Assembly: GCF_000238315.3 (NCBI RefSeq)
Contig: NZ_CP011924.1
Span: 641,501 to 705,500, forward strand
Origin: Pseudoalteromonas piscicida
GTDB taxonomy: Bacteria; Pseudomonadota; Gammaproteobacteria; Enterobacterales; Alteromonadaceae
Direction: 5' to 3'
Length of the DNA: 64,000 nt
The position numbers and the translations under genes were made by a program. Under the pieces are notes generated by a model that saw only the letters and a list, made by a program, of their open reading frames with translations, did no database searches and was not told the origin of the DNA. Shown here piece by piece: positions 53,115 through 61,107 of the stretch. Every line of letters starts with the position of its first letter. Positions within the stretch are counted from its first letter, which is position 1.

Positions 53115-53405
53115 ATGATCAATGAAGATAAACGCCGTTTTATGCGTATGTCGGTGGATGCAGTAGCAAAATTAACCGAACTTGAGTCGGGTAAAGTGCA
53201 CCAAGGAGTTTGTCACGATTTAAGCGCCACAGGGTTGTCAGTGACAGTGAGCGACCCAATTGAAGCAAATTCAACCGTTGACATTTTCATTGATTCTAGT
53301 GGTGATATGATCCAGCCGCTTAGTGCTCATGCAACCGTGATCCGTTGTAGTCAAGAGCAGGATGAGCAGTGGATTGTAGGGCTTGAAATCACCAAATTTA
53401 ATTAG
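53115..53405 (+). CDS. PilZ domain protein (cyclic-di-GMP receptor type)
   Basis: A 96-residue stand-alone PilZ domain. The cyclic-di-GMP-binding motif RxxxR is present as RRFMR at residues 7-11, and the second motif D/N-x-S-x-x-G as DLSATG. Both being intact suggests true ligand binding. TAGGAGC precedes its ATG. It follows the REC-only gene within a likely two-gene operon; its effector target is unknown. Confidence 0.85.
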   Translation: MINEDKRRFMRMSVDAVAKLTELESGKVHQGVCHDLSATGLSVTVSDPIEANSTVDIFIDSSGDMIQPLSAHATVIRCSQEQDEQWIVGLEITKFN

Positions 53406-53423
53406 ATTACCTAAGCCCTAAAG

Positions 53424-53451
53424 GTGGTATTGAAGCTTCCTCCAATACCAC
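53424..53451. terminator. Hairpin between convergent PilZ and rlmI genes
   Basis: A 9-bp stem GTGGTATTG / CAATACCAC with a 10-base loop in the 60-bp convergent gap. The T run is poor on both strands. Confidence 0.5.
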
Positions 53452-53465
53452 TATAAATTGCTAAA

Positions 53466-54656
53466 TCAATAAACTTTACAAATAAGGCCTTTCAGGTAAA
53501 AACCTTCTGGATAATTGCCCGCAATAGGGTGATCGGCTGCTTGATTTAGTCTTTCCATAATCAACAATTCTTTACCGGCATCGAGCGCAGCGTCTGCAAC
53601 GACTTTCTGGAACAGGTTTTGTTCCATAAGACCAGAACACGAGAAGGTGAGTAACGTGCCACCAGGCTTTAATATCTGCATGGCAATCATATTGATATCT
53701 TTGTAGCCACGACAAGCACCGTTAAGCTGCGCCTTACTTTCTGCAAACTTTGGTGGATCCATCACAATAGTATCGAATTGACGGCCCTCATCACGATATT
53801 GTCTAAGTAGTTTGAATACGTCTTGCTTAACAAACTCAGCTTTCGATAAGTCTAGTTCATTATGTTCTACATTGCGTTTAGCTGTGTCGAGTGCAGGCTG
53901 CGATACGTCAACGTTGATTACTTTACTACAGCCACCGCGCAGTGCATAAAGACCAAATGTACCGGTGTAGCAGAAGCAGTTAAGCACTTCTTTGTCTTTT
54001 ACAAAGCGTTCTAACGCGGCTCTACTGTCGCGTTGATCTAGATAAAAGCCGGTTTTATGGCCGCCGATGATATCGACTTCAATCTTTAAACCATTTTCGC
54101 TTATAAGGACGGGGGCGGTTGGTGCATCGCCAGCAAGCGGTCCGGTAATTTTATCAAGGCCTTCTTTTTTGCGCACATCAACATCTGAGCGCTCGTAAAC
54201 ATGACAATCGGGAAATAGTGATTGCAATGCCATTACTATTTCACCCTTGTGGCGCTCGGCACCAGCGCTTAGCAACTGACAAACCAAGTAATTATCAAAC
54301 TTATCAATTGTTACACCTGGCAGACCATCGGACTCTGCGGCACACAATCTAAAGCCAGTTAAACCACCTTCAGCGATAACATATTCTCTGGCTGCTAGTG
54401 CCCGTGCGAGTTTTTGCTCAAAGAACGCTTGATCGATATGTTGTGATTCATCAAATGTCCAAATTCTGGCTCTGATCTGAGAGTCTGGACTGTAAGCGGC
54501 TGTCGCGAGGTATTTACCCTCATTGCTGTAAATCTTAACGGTATCGCCAAGGGCAGGTTTACCTTTTACTTTTTTAATGGCTTTTGAGAACACCCAAGGA
54601 TGTTTTCTGTTAAGGGATTTTTCTCTGCCTGGTTGCAGATATAGCGCGCAAGTCAT
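53466..54656 (-). CDS. rlmI: Class I SAM-dependent 23S rRNA methyltransferase RlmI
   Basis: A 396-residue protein, same length as E. coli RlmI, which makes m5C at 23S position 1962. An N-terminal PUA domain ([20 protein letters not shown] opens it) precedes the Rossmann methyltransferase, with [20 protein letters not shown] for SAM binding, [11 protein letters not shown] as the catalytic motif IV and [10 protein letters not shown] holding the nucleophilic cysteine. It is transcribed alone. Confidence 0.93.
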   Translation of the reverse strand: MTCALYLQPGREKSLNRKHPWVFSKAIKKVKGKPALGDTVKIYSNEGKYLATAAYSPDSQIRARIWTFDESQHIDQAFFEQKLARALAAREYVIAEGGLTGFRLCAAESDGLPGVTIDKFDNYLVCQLLSAGAERHKGEIVMALQSLFPDCHVYERSDVDVRKKEGLDKITGPLAGDAPTAPVLISENGLKIEVDIIGGHKTGFYLDQRDSRAALERFVKDKEVLNCFCYTGTFGLYALRGGCSKVINVDVSQPALDTAKRNVEHNELDLSKAEFVKQDVFKLLRQYRDEGRQFDTIVMDPPKFAESKAQLNGACRGYKDINMIAMQILKPGGTLLTFSCSGLMEQNLFQKVVADAALDAGKELLIMERLNQAADHPIAGNYPEGFYLKGLICKVY

Positions 54657-54783
54657 ATATTTTCTCTAATCTTTCCTGATAGCTGCCATTTTAGTGAAGG
54701 GTGTGGCAACATACAATCAGTAATGCCTTTCCCGCTGAATTTGTGTGGGTTTATTTGTCAGATATTAATAAAAGTTGAGCTTA

Positions 54784-55425
54784 ATGACGTTAAAAATGCA
54801 TGAATTAGAAAAAGCATGTGAAGAGTTTATGCTGTCGACACCATGTGCAGATACCGCCCATGATTTGTCTCATATCAAGCGTGTAGTTAAAGTTGCAAAG
54901 GTGCTTTGCGAAGCTGAGGGAGCGGATCCTGCGGTGGTGATCCCTGCCGCTTGGTTACATGATTGTGTTGCCGTAGCAAAAAATCATCCAGACAGGCCGC
55001 TGGCGTCGAAATTAGCAGCAGATAAGGCGGTTGCCTTCCTAACAGAGTTGAAGTACGACACGGATAAACTTGAGGCGATTCACCACGCCATTGTTGCACA
55101 CAGCTTTAGCGCCGGTGTCACACCCACGACATTAGAAGCCAAAATTGTTCAAGATGCAGACAGAATGGATGCACTAGGGGCAATAGGTGTTAGCCGCTGT
55201 ATGAAAGTAGGTGGGGCGATAGCGCGTAATCTCTACAATGTAGAAGACCCTTTTTGTGAGCACAGAAAAGCTGACGATACCAAATATACCTTAGATCACT
55301 TCTTCATTAAGCTGCTGCATATTAAAGATAACATGCATACCACCGCAGCCCGTGAGCAGGCACAAGCCCGCACCCAATATATGCTGGATTTTTTAGAACA
55401 ACTGAAATCAGAAATCGCGGATTGA
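54784..55425 (+). CDS. HD domain phosphohydrolase
   Basis: A 213-residue metal-dependent HD-superfamily protein. The metal ligands are visible as H in DTAHDLSHIKRV, the HD pair in AAWLHDC and a late Asp in IVQDADRMDALGAIG. The arrangement and length are those of the YedJ-like group. The substrate is unknown, probably a nucleotide or phosphoester. The ATG at 54784 is favoured over a TTG three codons upstream. It ends against the convergent channel gene. Confidence 0.85.
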   Translation: MTLKMHELEKACEEFMLSTPCADTAHDLSHIKRVVKVAKVLCEAEGADPAVVIPAAWLHDCVAVAKNHPDRPLASKLAADKAVAFLTELKYDTDKLEAIHHAIVAHSFSAGVTPTTLEAKIVQDADRMDALGAIGVSRCMKVGGAIARNLYNVEDPFCEHRKADDTKYTLDHFFIKLLHIKDNMHTTAAREQAQARTQYMLDFLEQLKSEIAD

Positions 55426-55456
55426 AAATGACGAGATGAGTATCACCTCGTCATTT
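55426..55456. terminator. Shared hairpin overlapping the 3' ends of the HD and channel genes
   Basis: Stem AAATGACGAG / CTCGTCATTT, loop of 11 bases. It includes the stop region of the minus-strand channel gene at 55443 and begins just after the stop of the HD gene. Confidence 0.6.
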
Positions 55457-56423
55457 GCTTCACAAAGACCACCACAAATAGCGCTAATGAAAAGCTGCCG
55501 GTAAAAGCCTCTACCGCTGCGATCAGTCGGGAGATCCCCACAGGCGTAATATCCCCGTAACCCAAGGTTGTGAAGGTAACAACACTAAAATAAAAGCTGT
55601 TCAGCAGCGCCATTACGTTTTCAGATACACTGTTGTCTAAGTCCAGTTGCATTATCTGATCTTGAAACGAAACACCAAATAGAAAATAGCAAAATGCACA
55701 GGTAATTATCATACCTAGACTGAAACGAATGACATTTTCTGGTTTTTCTCCATACCCACATAATAAGTCGACAAAGCTGGAAATAAGGTGACGTTTTGAA
55801 AATCGTGGATACTGGGCATGTCGCATGCGCAGCTCTTTGTATGTAAAGCGCCCAACCATTTCAAATAGTCCTTGGTTTTCTGCGCCTTTACGTAGTAAAC
55901 GATAGATCTCTTCGGACTGTAGAAACAAGTCCTCCGCGTCTTCTTTCGCTCGGCTTCTGCGAGCCTCAAAAGCTTGCTGCTCTTGCAGTAATTGCTCGCC
56001 GAGTTCCATATTATCGATACGGGTGTTTTCCAGCTTTATGCCGAGCAAATTGGTGCTTTCTAAATTACAGCAGTGCAGACTTGCTTCTCTCAAATCGGCC
56101 TTCATTAGCGACGCATGCTTAATGGTATTATTAAATAGGTGCGCCCCTTTTAAATTGGCACGATAGAAGTTGCTATAAGATAGATCATAACCATGATGAT
56201 TTTCAAAGTTAACAAGATTGAGCCCTTCTAAATTGGCTCGCTTCAACTCTAAGCCTTGTAGCAAACCGCCGCGCTTGGCGTAGCGCTCAAGCTTTTGGCT
56301 TAGCTCCAAGCCACCTTTATCGAATTTATTGTCATGCCAAAAGCAGTAACCTGAGCCCATATCGATTTCACTGCATTTTTTTCCCTCAGGTGACACATAT
56401 TGGCAAATGGGTTTATCAGCCAT
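55443..56423 (-). CDS. Pentapeptide-repeat protein fused to a two-helix potassium channel
   Basis: A 326-residue protein. The N-terminal 30 residues carry a CxxxxxCxxxxxxxxxCFWHD cysteine/histidine group, a possible metal site. Residues about 55-140 are pentapeptide repeats (LKRANLEGLNLVNF, YRANLKGAHLF, LMKADLREASLHCCNLESTNL) that should fold as a beta-helix. After a charged helical linker come two membrane helices with a pore loop and the potassium selectivity filter TLGYGDITP between them. This points to a potassium channel with a cytoplasmic beta-helical regulatory domain. The gating signal is unknown. It is transcribed alone. Confidence 0.85.
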   Translation of the reverse strand: MADKPICQYVSPEGKKCSEIDMGSGYCFWHDNKFDKGGLELSQKLERYAKRGGLLQGLELKRANLEGLNLVNFENHHGYDLSYSNFYRANLKGAHLFNNTIKHASLMKADLREASLHCCNLESTNLLGIKLENTRIDNMELGEQLLQEQQAFEARRSRAKEDAEDLFLQSEEIYRLLRKGAENQGLFEMVGRFTYKELRMRHAQYPRFSKRHLISSFVDLLCGYGEKPENVIRFSLGMIITCAFCYFLFGVSFQDQIMQLDLDNSVSENVMALLNSFYFSVVTFTTLGYGDITPVGISRLIAAVEAFTGSFSLALFVVVFVKQMTR

Positions 56424-56649
56424 AGCTTGCCTAAATCAAAATGCCTTTTTCATTAAGCGTAGCAGCAAAAATAATAAATACGGTGATTTAACGAAAAAAT
56501 CTTTCTAATTTATAGAGTGTTAGAAACCACACTATTGATGAGTGTATTGTCATCATTGGTCGAATTCATTATCTTACATGGCGTTTGCAGTGACTCTGAT
56601 AAGTTGCTCATACTATAATGCATGCTTTAGTGACTAAGAATTTGTTATC

Positions 56650-57306
56650 TTGCAATATCAATTGAAGAAAAGCCGAAAGCGTAAGAGCGTTGCGATAAAA
56701 ATAAAAGCTGGCCAAGTATTTGTGTATGCGCCAGAGCAAATTTGCGAGCGCTGGTTACATAATTGGGTGGAAAGCAAATCCAATTGGATAAGATCAAAGC
56801 TTGCTCTAAAAATCATACCAAAGAGCCCTCGGCCACTGGAAACAGGTATTGTGCAAGTATTCGGCGAGACCTTTACCATTCAAAGAGGCGAAAGTACGAC
56901 CTCTGTAATTGATTTTGATAACAAAAGGGTTTTACTTAAGGCTGTCAAAAATGAATGGCGTGAATTAGTTGCGCTGTTAAGCGAAACGCTAAATGACTAT
57001 GTAGATATGGTTATTGCGCGCTATCAACCTGATATTCAAGCTCGCTTTGATACCCTAAAAATACGCGTTTATAAAAGCCGCTGGGGCAGTTTTTCATCTA
57101 AAGGCGTGCTTGCGTTTAATACGTTTTTGATTGGTGCGCCTCAGTGGGTAATTGATTATGTGGTAGTGCACGAACTTTGCCATTTTCATGTCATGGCACA
57201 CAATAGCGCATTTTGGCATTTGGTAACAAAGCACTATGGCCACGACCATAAAATGGCTCGGCGTTACTTACGTGACCACGGTCGTGACTTGATGATTGAG
57301 CATTAG
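56650..57306 (+). CDS. YgjP-like (DUF45 / SprT-fold) metallopeptidase
   Basis: A 218-residue protein with the zinc motif HELCHFHVMAHNSAFW (HExxH plus a downstream His) and the preceding YKSRWGSFSSKGVLAFNTFL segment, which define the YgjP/WLM-type family. The N-terminal half has beta-rich RKRKSVAIKIKAGQVFVYAP. A TTG start at 56650 is used since no ATG fits. Members are presumed cytoplasmic proteases linked in some genomes to restriction-like systems; no such neighbour is seen here. Confidence 0.82.
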   Translation: MQYQLKKSRKRKSVAIKIKAGQVFVYAPEQICERWLHNWVESKSNWIRSKLALKIIPKSPRPLETGIVQVFGETFTIQRGESTTSVIDFDNKRVLLKAVKNEWRELVALLSETLNDYVDMVIARYQPDIQARFDTLKIRVYKSRWGSFSSKGVLAFNTFLIGAPQWVIDYVVVHELCHFHVMAHNSAFWHLVTKHYGHDHKMARRYLRDHGRDLMIEH

Positions 57307-57328
57307 CATAGTGTCCTGTTTATGCCTA

Positions 57329-57724
57329 TTATTTGTCGGGCCTCACCTTTGCCGCTCGTTTTAACAGCTTTTGAAATGTCGGACATTCAAAATGGCTTGG
57401 CGCAGGGCATTTTGCAGCGTGATAGAGGCCATCTCGCATTGCAGTTAAATGCTTAATGGTTTCATTTAATTCATCCGCTTTGGATTGTAACTTCACCCTA
57501 TCAATATCCGCTTTACCCTCGGGGGTAAACATGTCCGCTATCTCATCTAACGAAAAGCCTGCGTTTCTGCCAAGTGTAATAAGTGCTAGACGTTCAAGTA
57601 TCGAAGGGGGGAAAACACGTTTGAGCCCTTGTCGACCAATCGATCGGATCAGTCCTTTTTCTTCATAATATCTAAGCGTGGATGCGGGTAAACCTGACTT
57701 CTTTGCAACTTCACTGATATCCAT
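57329..57724 (-). CDS. MerR family transcriptional regulator
   Basis: A 131-residue activator with the MerR helix-turn-helix MDISEVAKKSGLPASTLRYYEEKGLI and a coiled-coil dimer helix. The C-terminus has two cysteines (AKCPAPSHFECPTF), which could bind a metal or sense redox state, though the spacing differs from SoxR and CueR. It is divergent from a DUF2938 membrane protein, with a 19-bp-spacer promoter in the 72-bp gap facing that gene. Confidence 0.87.
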   Translation of the reverse strand: MDISEVAKKSGLPASTLRYYEEKGLIRSIGRQGLKRVFPPSILERLALITLGRNAGFSLDEIADMFTPEGKADIDRVKLQSKADELNETIKHLTAMRDGLYHAAKCPAPSHFECPTFQKLLKRAAKVRPDK

Positions 57725-57732
57725 TTTTGCCC

Positions 57733-57763
57733 TTGACTTAAAGTTAACTTGAACTAGTAGGAT
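57733..57763 (+). promoter_or_regulatory. MerR-type promoter TTGACT-N19-TAGGAT
   Basis: The -35 is at 57733-57738 and the -10 at 57758-57763, with a 19-bp spacer containing the dyad AAGTTAACTT. The overlong spacer and position between the divergent MerR and DUF2938 genes indicate that MerR activates the DUF2938 gene. Confidence 0.65.
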
Positions 57764-57796
57764 AGCGGCTATCAGTAAAAAAGAGGAGTAAAAATA

Positions 57797-58294
57797 GTGG
57801 AAAACCTATATTCGATATTAATGCCAGCAGTCGTGATTGGCGTAGGTGCAACGCTTGTTATGGATTTGTGGGCATTTATGCTCAGTCGCTTGTTTGCCAT
57901 AAAGGGCTTAGATTATGCATTAGTTGGTAGGTGGATTGGACACTTGTGTCAAGGTCAACTTACGCATCAAGGTATCGGGCGTAGTAAACCAATATCTGGT
58001 GAACGTGTCATTGGCTGGTCCATGCATTATTTCATTGGGATTGTATTCGCCTTGGTGTTTCTACTGAGCGTGGGCAAGCCTTGGTTGATTGAGCCTAGCC
58101 TTTTGACTGCGTTAGTTTTTGGCTTCATAACGTGTGTTTTTCCATTTTTTATTATGCAACCCTGTTTTGGTGCAGGGATCGCAGCATCTAAATTACCAGA
58201 GCCGACTAAGGCAAGGGTAAAAAGTATGGCAGCACATTTGATTTTTGGCTTTGGGTTGTTTTTAAGCTCGTTTATATATGTAAGCTTATTGTGA
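57797..58294 (+). CDS. DUF2938 family membrane protein
   Basis: A 165-residue integral membrane protein with four helices. The family stretches are GVGATLVMDLWAFMLSRLF, GRWIGHLCQGQLTHQGI and GFITCVFPFFIMQPCFGAGIAASK. It uses a GTG start with GAGGAG upstream. DUF2938 has no known function; the linked MerR regulator suggests induction by a small molecule or metal. It ends only 17 bp before the tRNA array on the other strand. Confidence 0.82.
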   Translation: MENLYSILMPAVVIGVGATLVMDLWAFMLSRLFAIKGLDYALVGRWIGHLCQGQLTHQGIGRSKPISGERVIGWSMHYFIGIVFALVFLLSVGKPWLIEPSLLTALVFGFITCVFPFFIMQPCFGAGIAASKLPEPTKARVKSMAAHLIFGFGLFLSSFIYVSLL

Positions 58295-58311
58295 GATAAA
58301 GCAATAGAAAG

Positions 58312-58396
58312 TGGTGGAGGGAGCTGGATTCGAACCAGCGAAGGCTGAGCCGTCAGATTTACAGTCTGATCCCTTTGGCCGCTCGGGAACCCCTCC
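58312..58396 (-). tRNA. tRNA-Tyr (GTA), array copy 1 (most distal)
   Basis: 85 nt with encoded CCA. Reverse-strand sequence begins GGAGGGGTTCCCGAGCGGCC; anticodon loop CTGTAAA gives GTA; long class II variable arm; TTCGAATC T-loop; ends CTCCACCA. Confidence 0.97.
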
Positions 58397-58422
58397 ATCA
58401 TTTGGAGCGTTTATTTTAAAAG

Positions 58423-58507
58423 TGGTGGAGGGAGCTGGATTCGAACCAGCGAAGGCTGAGCCGTCAGATTTACAGTCTGATCCCTTTGGCCGCTCGGGAA
58501 CCCCTCC
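58423..58507 (-). tRNA. tRNA-Tyr (GTA), array copy 2
   Basis: Identical 85-nt tRNA-Tyr with CCA, 111 bp from copy 1, separated by a 26-bp spacer containing ATCATTTGGAGCG. Confidence 0.97.
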
Positions 58508-58533
58508 ATCATTTGGAGCGTTTATTTTAAAAG

Positions 58534-58618
58534 TGGTGGAGGGAGCTGGATTCGAACCAGCGAAGGCTGAGCCGTCAGATTTACAGTCTGATCCCTTTGG
58601 CCGCTCGGGAACCCCTCC
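58534..58618 (-). tRNA. tRNA-Tyr (GTA), array copy 3
   Basis: Identical 85-nt tRNA-Tyr with CCA; same 26-bp spacer on both sides. Confidence 0.97.
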
Positions 58619-58644
58619 ATCATTTGGAGCGTTTATTTTAAAAG

Positions 58645-58729
58645 TGGTGGAGGGAGCTGGATTCGAACCAGCGAAGGCTGAGCCGTCAGATTTACAGTCT
58701 GATCCCTTTGGCCGCTCGGGAACCCCTCC
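58645..58729 (-). tRNA. tRNA-Tyr (GTA), array copy 4
   Basis: Identical 85-nt tRNA-Tyr with CCA; same 26-bp spacer on both sides. Confidence 0.97.
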
Positions 58730-58755
58730 ATCATTTGGAGCGTTTATTTTAAAAG

Positions 58756-58840
58756 TGGTGGAGGGAGCTGGATTCGAACCAGCGAAGGCTGAGCCGTCAG
58801 ATTTACAGTCTGATCCCTTTGGCCGCTCGGGAACCCCTCC
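58756..58840 (-). tRNA. tRNA-Tyr (GTA), array copy 5
   Basis: Identical 85-nt tRNA-Tyr with CCA; same 26-bp spacer on both sides. Confidence 0.97.
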
Positions 58841-58866
58841 ATCATTTGGAGCGTTTATTTTAAAAG

Positions 58867-58951
58867 TGGTGGAGGGAGCTGGATTCGAACCAGCGAAGGC
58901 TGAGCCGTCAGATTTACAGTCTGATCCCTTTGGCCGCTCGGGAACCCCTCC
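58867..58951 (-). tRNA. tRNA-Tyr (GTA), array copy 6
   Basis: Identical 85-nt tRNA-Tyr with CCA; the spacer toward copy 7 is different (ATACATTTTAAAGCG…), marking the end of the 111-bp repeats. Confidence 0.97.
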
Positions 58952-58980
58952 ATACATTTTAAAGCGTTACAATTTGAAAG

Positions 58981-59065
58981 TGGTGGAGGGAGCTGGATTC
59001 GAACCAGCGAAGGCTGAGCCGTCAGATTTACAGTCTGATCCCTTTGGCCGCTCGGGAACCCCTCC
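58981..59065 (-). tRNA. tRNA-Tyr (GTA), array copy 7
   Basis: Identical 85-nt tRNA-Tyr with CCA, with distinct 29- and 20-bp spacers on its two sides. Confidence 0.97.
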
Positions 59066-59085
59066 GAAATTGTAACTGTTGTTTA

Positions 59086-59170
59086 TGGTGGAGGGAGCTG
59101 GATTCGAACCAGCGAAGGCTGAGCCGTCAGATTTACAGTCTGATCCCTTTGGCCGCTCGGGAACCCCTCC
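59086..59170 (-). tRNA. tRNA-Tyr (GTA), array copy 8 (promoter-proximal)
   Basis: Identical 85-nt tRNA-Tyr with CCA. It is the first to be transcribed, right after the predicted promoter at 59186-59213. Confidence 0.97.
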
Positions 59171-59185
59171 TAAACAACGGCGGTG

Positions 59186-59213
59186 ATAATAACAAAGTTT
59201 TTTTCGAAGTAAA
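59186..59213 (-). promoter_or_regulatory. Predicted promoter of the tRNA-Tyr array
   Basis: On the minus strand TTTACT and TATTAT are separated by 16 bp, followed by a GC-rich CACCGCCG discriminator as in growth-rate- and ppGpp-controlled tRNA promoters. It is 16 bp from the first tRNA. Confidence 0.6.
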
Positions 59214-59282
59214 GAAAACTACTAAAGTTTTTCGGAAAAAGGCCGATAAATTCATAATTAGCAAAATAATCGGTTGGAATAC

Positions 59283-59804
59283 ATGCAAATTGATGGCGTT
59301 TTAATCAGTGAGTCGCAATTAGGGTCCGCGTTGAACATTAGTGTTCATGAGACGCGCTCTGCCGATTTTGCCATGCTATTATCTATGCTATCAACCGATG
59401 CATTAGATTTTAGCCAATTTCATCTACCAAAATCTGAAGCTGCCGCAAAAGATAACTCAGAAGAAACACTAAAAAAGCAATTTGAAATAGGTCCACAAAA
59501 GCCACTTGCGCCAAAAGAGTACAATATGCTTATTGGCCAGCAAAACGCGCAGCTGGTATCTATGGGGGCGATGGCGACCTTGCGATTGCAAGAAAATTTA
59601 AATCCAGAACCTTTTGCCGCACGAAATGATAAAAAGCATATTCCACTCGAAGTTGTAGAAAATTTGGAACCAGCGGTTAAAAGGCGTTTGGCGAGCGCGC
59701 AAGGTAAACTGGCCTTGGTTACTGATAAGGCAATGGATGCAGCTGGTTTTTATGATCAAATTGCAACGGGAGATATGCAGAGTATGTTACGCGCGACGGC
59801 GTAA
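59283..59804 (+). CDS. Hypothetical protein, possibly VC2046/SO_2500-like
   Basis: A 173-residue soluble protein. The ATG at 59283 is used. Its opening (MQIDGVLISESQLGSALN) and the FAMLLSMLSTDAL helix remind me of the VC2046/SO_2500 family of gammaproteobacterial proteins of unknown function; this recall is not certain. The middle is charged and the C-terminal half helical (RRLASAQGKLALVTDKAM). No signal peptide or membrane helix. It is divergent from the tRNA array promoter, with AT-rich sequence between. Confidence 0.6.
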   Translation: MQIDGVLISESQLGSALNISVHETRSADFAMLLSMLSTDALDFSQFHLPKSEAAAKDNSEETLKKQFEIGPQKPLAPKEYNMLIGQQNAQLVSMGAMATLRLQENLNPEPFAARNDKKHIPLEVVENLEPAVKRRLASAQGKLALVTDKAMDAAGFYDQIATGDMQSMLRATA

Positions 59805-59823
59805 CAACATTAGCTGCTTTTAC

Positions 59824-59859
59824 TTCTTCAAATTGAGCAAGTTTAAGACAAACTGGTAT
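59824..59859 (-). repeat. Interspersed inverted-repeat element, fragment E (one end only)
   Basis: It contains CTTCAAATTGAGCAAG and ends in CAAACTGGTATT, matching the right half of the short forms C and D; the opposite ATACCAA end is missing. Confidence 0.5.
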
Positions 59860-59936
59860 TAAACTTGCTGTTTTACAGCTGTTTGCTTCGTTACTAGACT
59901 GACATAAAACGCCATGCTTATCGTGCTTCATGTCTA

Positions 59937-60098
59937 ATACCAATTGAATTAATTCTCTAATCAATTTGAAGGGTGAAATAGCATATTAGCTTCGTTAAAA
60001 ATTTCTCATTTAGAACAACTAAATAGCAAAATTTTTGCCTTGCTACTAAAGCTATTTCCCCGCTTCAAGATAGATCATTTACTTAATACAACTGGTAT
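59937..60098 (+). repeat. Interspersed inverted-repeat element, long form, copy B (162 bp)
   Basis: Same length and same internal stretch (CTCATTTAGAACAACTAAA, AGCAAAATTTTTGCCT) as copy A. Ends ATACCAATTGAATTAAT and CTTAATACAACTGGTAT are imperfect inverted repeats. Confidence 0.75.
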
Positions 60099-60178
60099 AA
60101 GCTAAACGGCCTTTAATCATCCTTAGCTCGTTTCAAGCTTTTTTATTGCTTTGTATTTAATCTCTAATTCAGACTATT

Positions 60179-60640
60179 TTAGCTACCATGGCACTTTTTA
60201 TACTTTTTACCACTGTCACACGGACAGACGTCATTTCTGCCTACTTTGGTTGTAGGCGTATCGTACAATTCACCATCTAAGTAATACCATCTGCCTGCTT
60301 CGGTAATAAAATTTGACCGTTCATGGAGTATATAGTGCGTGTTTTCTGCGATATAGTGCGCCTTAAACTCAACAACCTCCTGAGTAGCTTCTGCTACTTC
60401 TTCTAGCACTTCCAATTTTATAAAGCGTGCGTAATTAGCAAATGCAGCAATATCGTCGATATTGTTTTGTGCTTGTTTAGCCTGGGCGTAGGTGTCATGA
60501 ATATACTTTGCATCTTTTAAGCAGTATGCAGTATAGCGAGAGCGCATGAGTATTTGTGGACGCTCTGCGAATTTTTGTCCCTTAAGGTACGGCTCACAAC
60601 ATTGCGAATAGGGAAGGGATGAATTGCAATAACAAGACAT
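60179..60640 (-). CDS. YchJ family protein with two SEC-C motifs
   Basis: A 153-residue protein. An N-terminal cysteine group CYCNSSLPYSQCCEPYL and a C-terminal SEC-C zinc motif CPCDSGKKYKKCHG flank a cystatin-like domain with RYTAYCLKDAKYI. These define the UPF0225/YchJ family, whose function is not established. It is transcribed toward the repeat-filled gap. Confidence 0.88.
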   Translation of the reverse strand: MSCYCNSSLPYSQCCEPYLKGQKFAERPQILMRSRYTAYCLKDAKYIHDTYAQAKQAQNNIDDIAAFANYARFIKLEVLEEVAEATQEVVEFKAHYIAENTHYILHERSNFITEAGRWYYLDGELYDTPTTKVGRNDVCPCDSGKKYKKCHGS

Positions 60641-60685
60641 AAAAACTTCTGTTTTAACAAATTTATATCCCGTTATTGTAGCTGG

Positions 60686-61081
60686 TTAAGCGCTTTGAAA
60701 ACAGTGGATCGCAACGTCAGATACTGGCAGTTCCATTTTGTTGATAGTTTGCACTGATGCAATATCAGTCCAAATCACCACAGCAGCGAAATTACCATTG
60801 CTGATAGCACTTTTAAGTACATACTCAAGGTCGTATATGTGCTTTTGCCTAATGACGAGCAACTTACTTGCATCAACTGAAGCACTTTCTAGCAGTGACT
60901 TGTTTGGTACATTATCGGGCGCAACGAGTAGCGTCCAGCCTTGTTTATGCTGACATTTATGTAAAACTTTAAGTAACTCTAAGCTAGCGACGATCTCATC
61001 TTCAACGATAACATTATTGATTTCGTTAAGTGTGTAATAAGTCGAATTATTTGGCTGTAGAAGTGTATTGCTGTGTAACAT
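60686..61081 (-). CDS. SulA-like cell-division inhibitor
   Basis: A 131-residue protein. The stretch GWTLLVAPDNVPNKSLLE…KLLVIRQKHIYDLEYVLKSAISNGNFAAVVIW resembles the RecA-like fold of SulA, the SOS protein that blocks FtsZ. The length is near the SulA norm (about 165, with a shorter N-terminus). A LexA-type box CTGG-N8-ACAG lies 10 bp before the start, which supports SOS control. No lexA is adjacent, unlike in many pseudomonads. The assignment rests on pattern resemblance and the box, not on an alignment. Confidence 0.6.
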   Translation of the reverse strand: MLHSNTLLQPNNSTYYTLNEINNVIVEDEIVASLELLKVLHKCQHKQGWTLLVAPDNVPNKSLLESASVDASKLLVIRQKHIYDLEYVLKSAISNGNFAAVVIWTDIASVQTINKMELPVSDVAIHCFQSA

Positions 61082-61091
61082 AATTGTCTCA

Positions 61092-61107
61092 CTGGTTATC
61101 TATACAG
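61092..61107 (-). promoter_or_regulatory. LexA-type SOS box CTGGTTATCTATACAG
   Basis: It matches CTGT-N8-ACAG with one change (G for T) and has the AT-rich core and the ATACAGTA flank of strong boxes. Two more ATACAGT half-sites follow at about 61116 and 61128, so the region may bind LexA cooperatively. Confidence 0.6.

Larger units (their letters stand above)
58312..58951 (-). repeat. 111-bp tandem repeat of tRNA-Tyr plus spacer, six units
   Basis: tRNA copies 1-6 start every 111 bp with identical 26-bp spacers, so the array grew by unequal recombination of a tRNA-plus-spacer unit. Long frames read through it on both strands are by-products, because 111 is a multiple of 3. Confidence 0.95.
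59805..60178. other. 374-bp gap occupied by interspersed repeats
   Basis: No gene is seen. A half-copy of the interspersed element (59824-59859, CTTCAAATTGAGCAAG … ACTGGTAT) is followed by a full long-form copy (59937-60098). Confidence 0.7.

Noticed and set aside
58312..58951. CRISPR-like periodic repeats
   Set aside because: The repeated units are tRNA genes with identical spacers, not variable spacers.
58286..59075. Long open frames on both strands across the tRNA array (repeated peptides such as VEGAGFEPAKAEPSDLQ)
   Set aside because: They are reading frames through tandem tRNA-Tyr genes; the 111-bp period is a multiple of 3, which keeps frames open. The tRNAs are certain.
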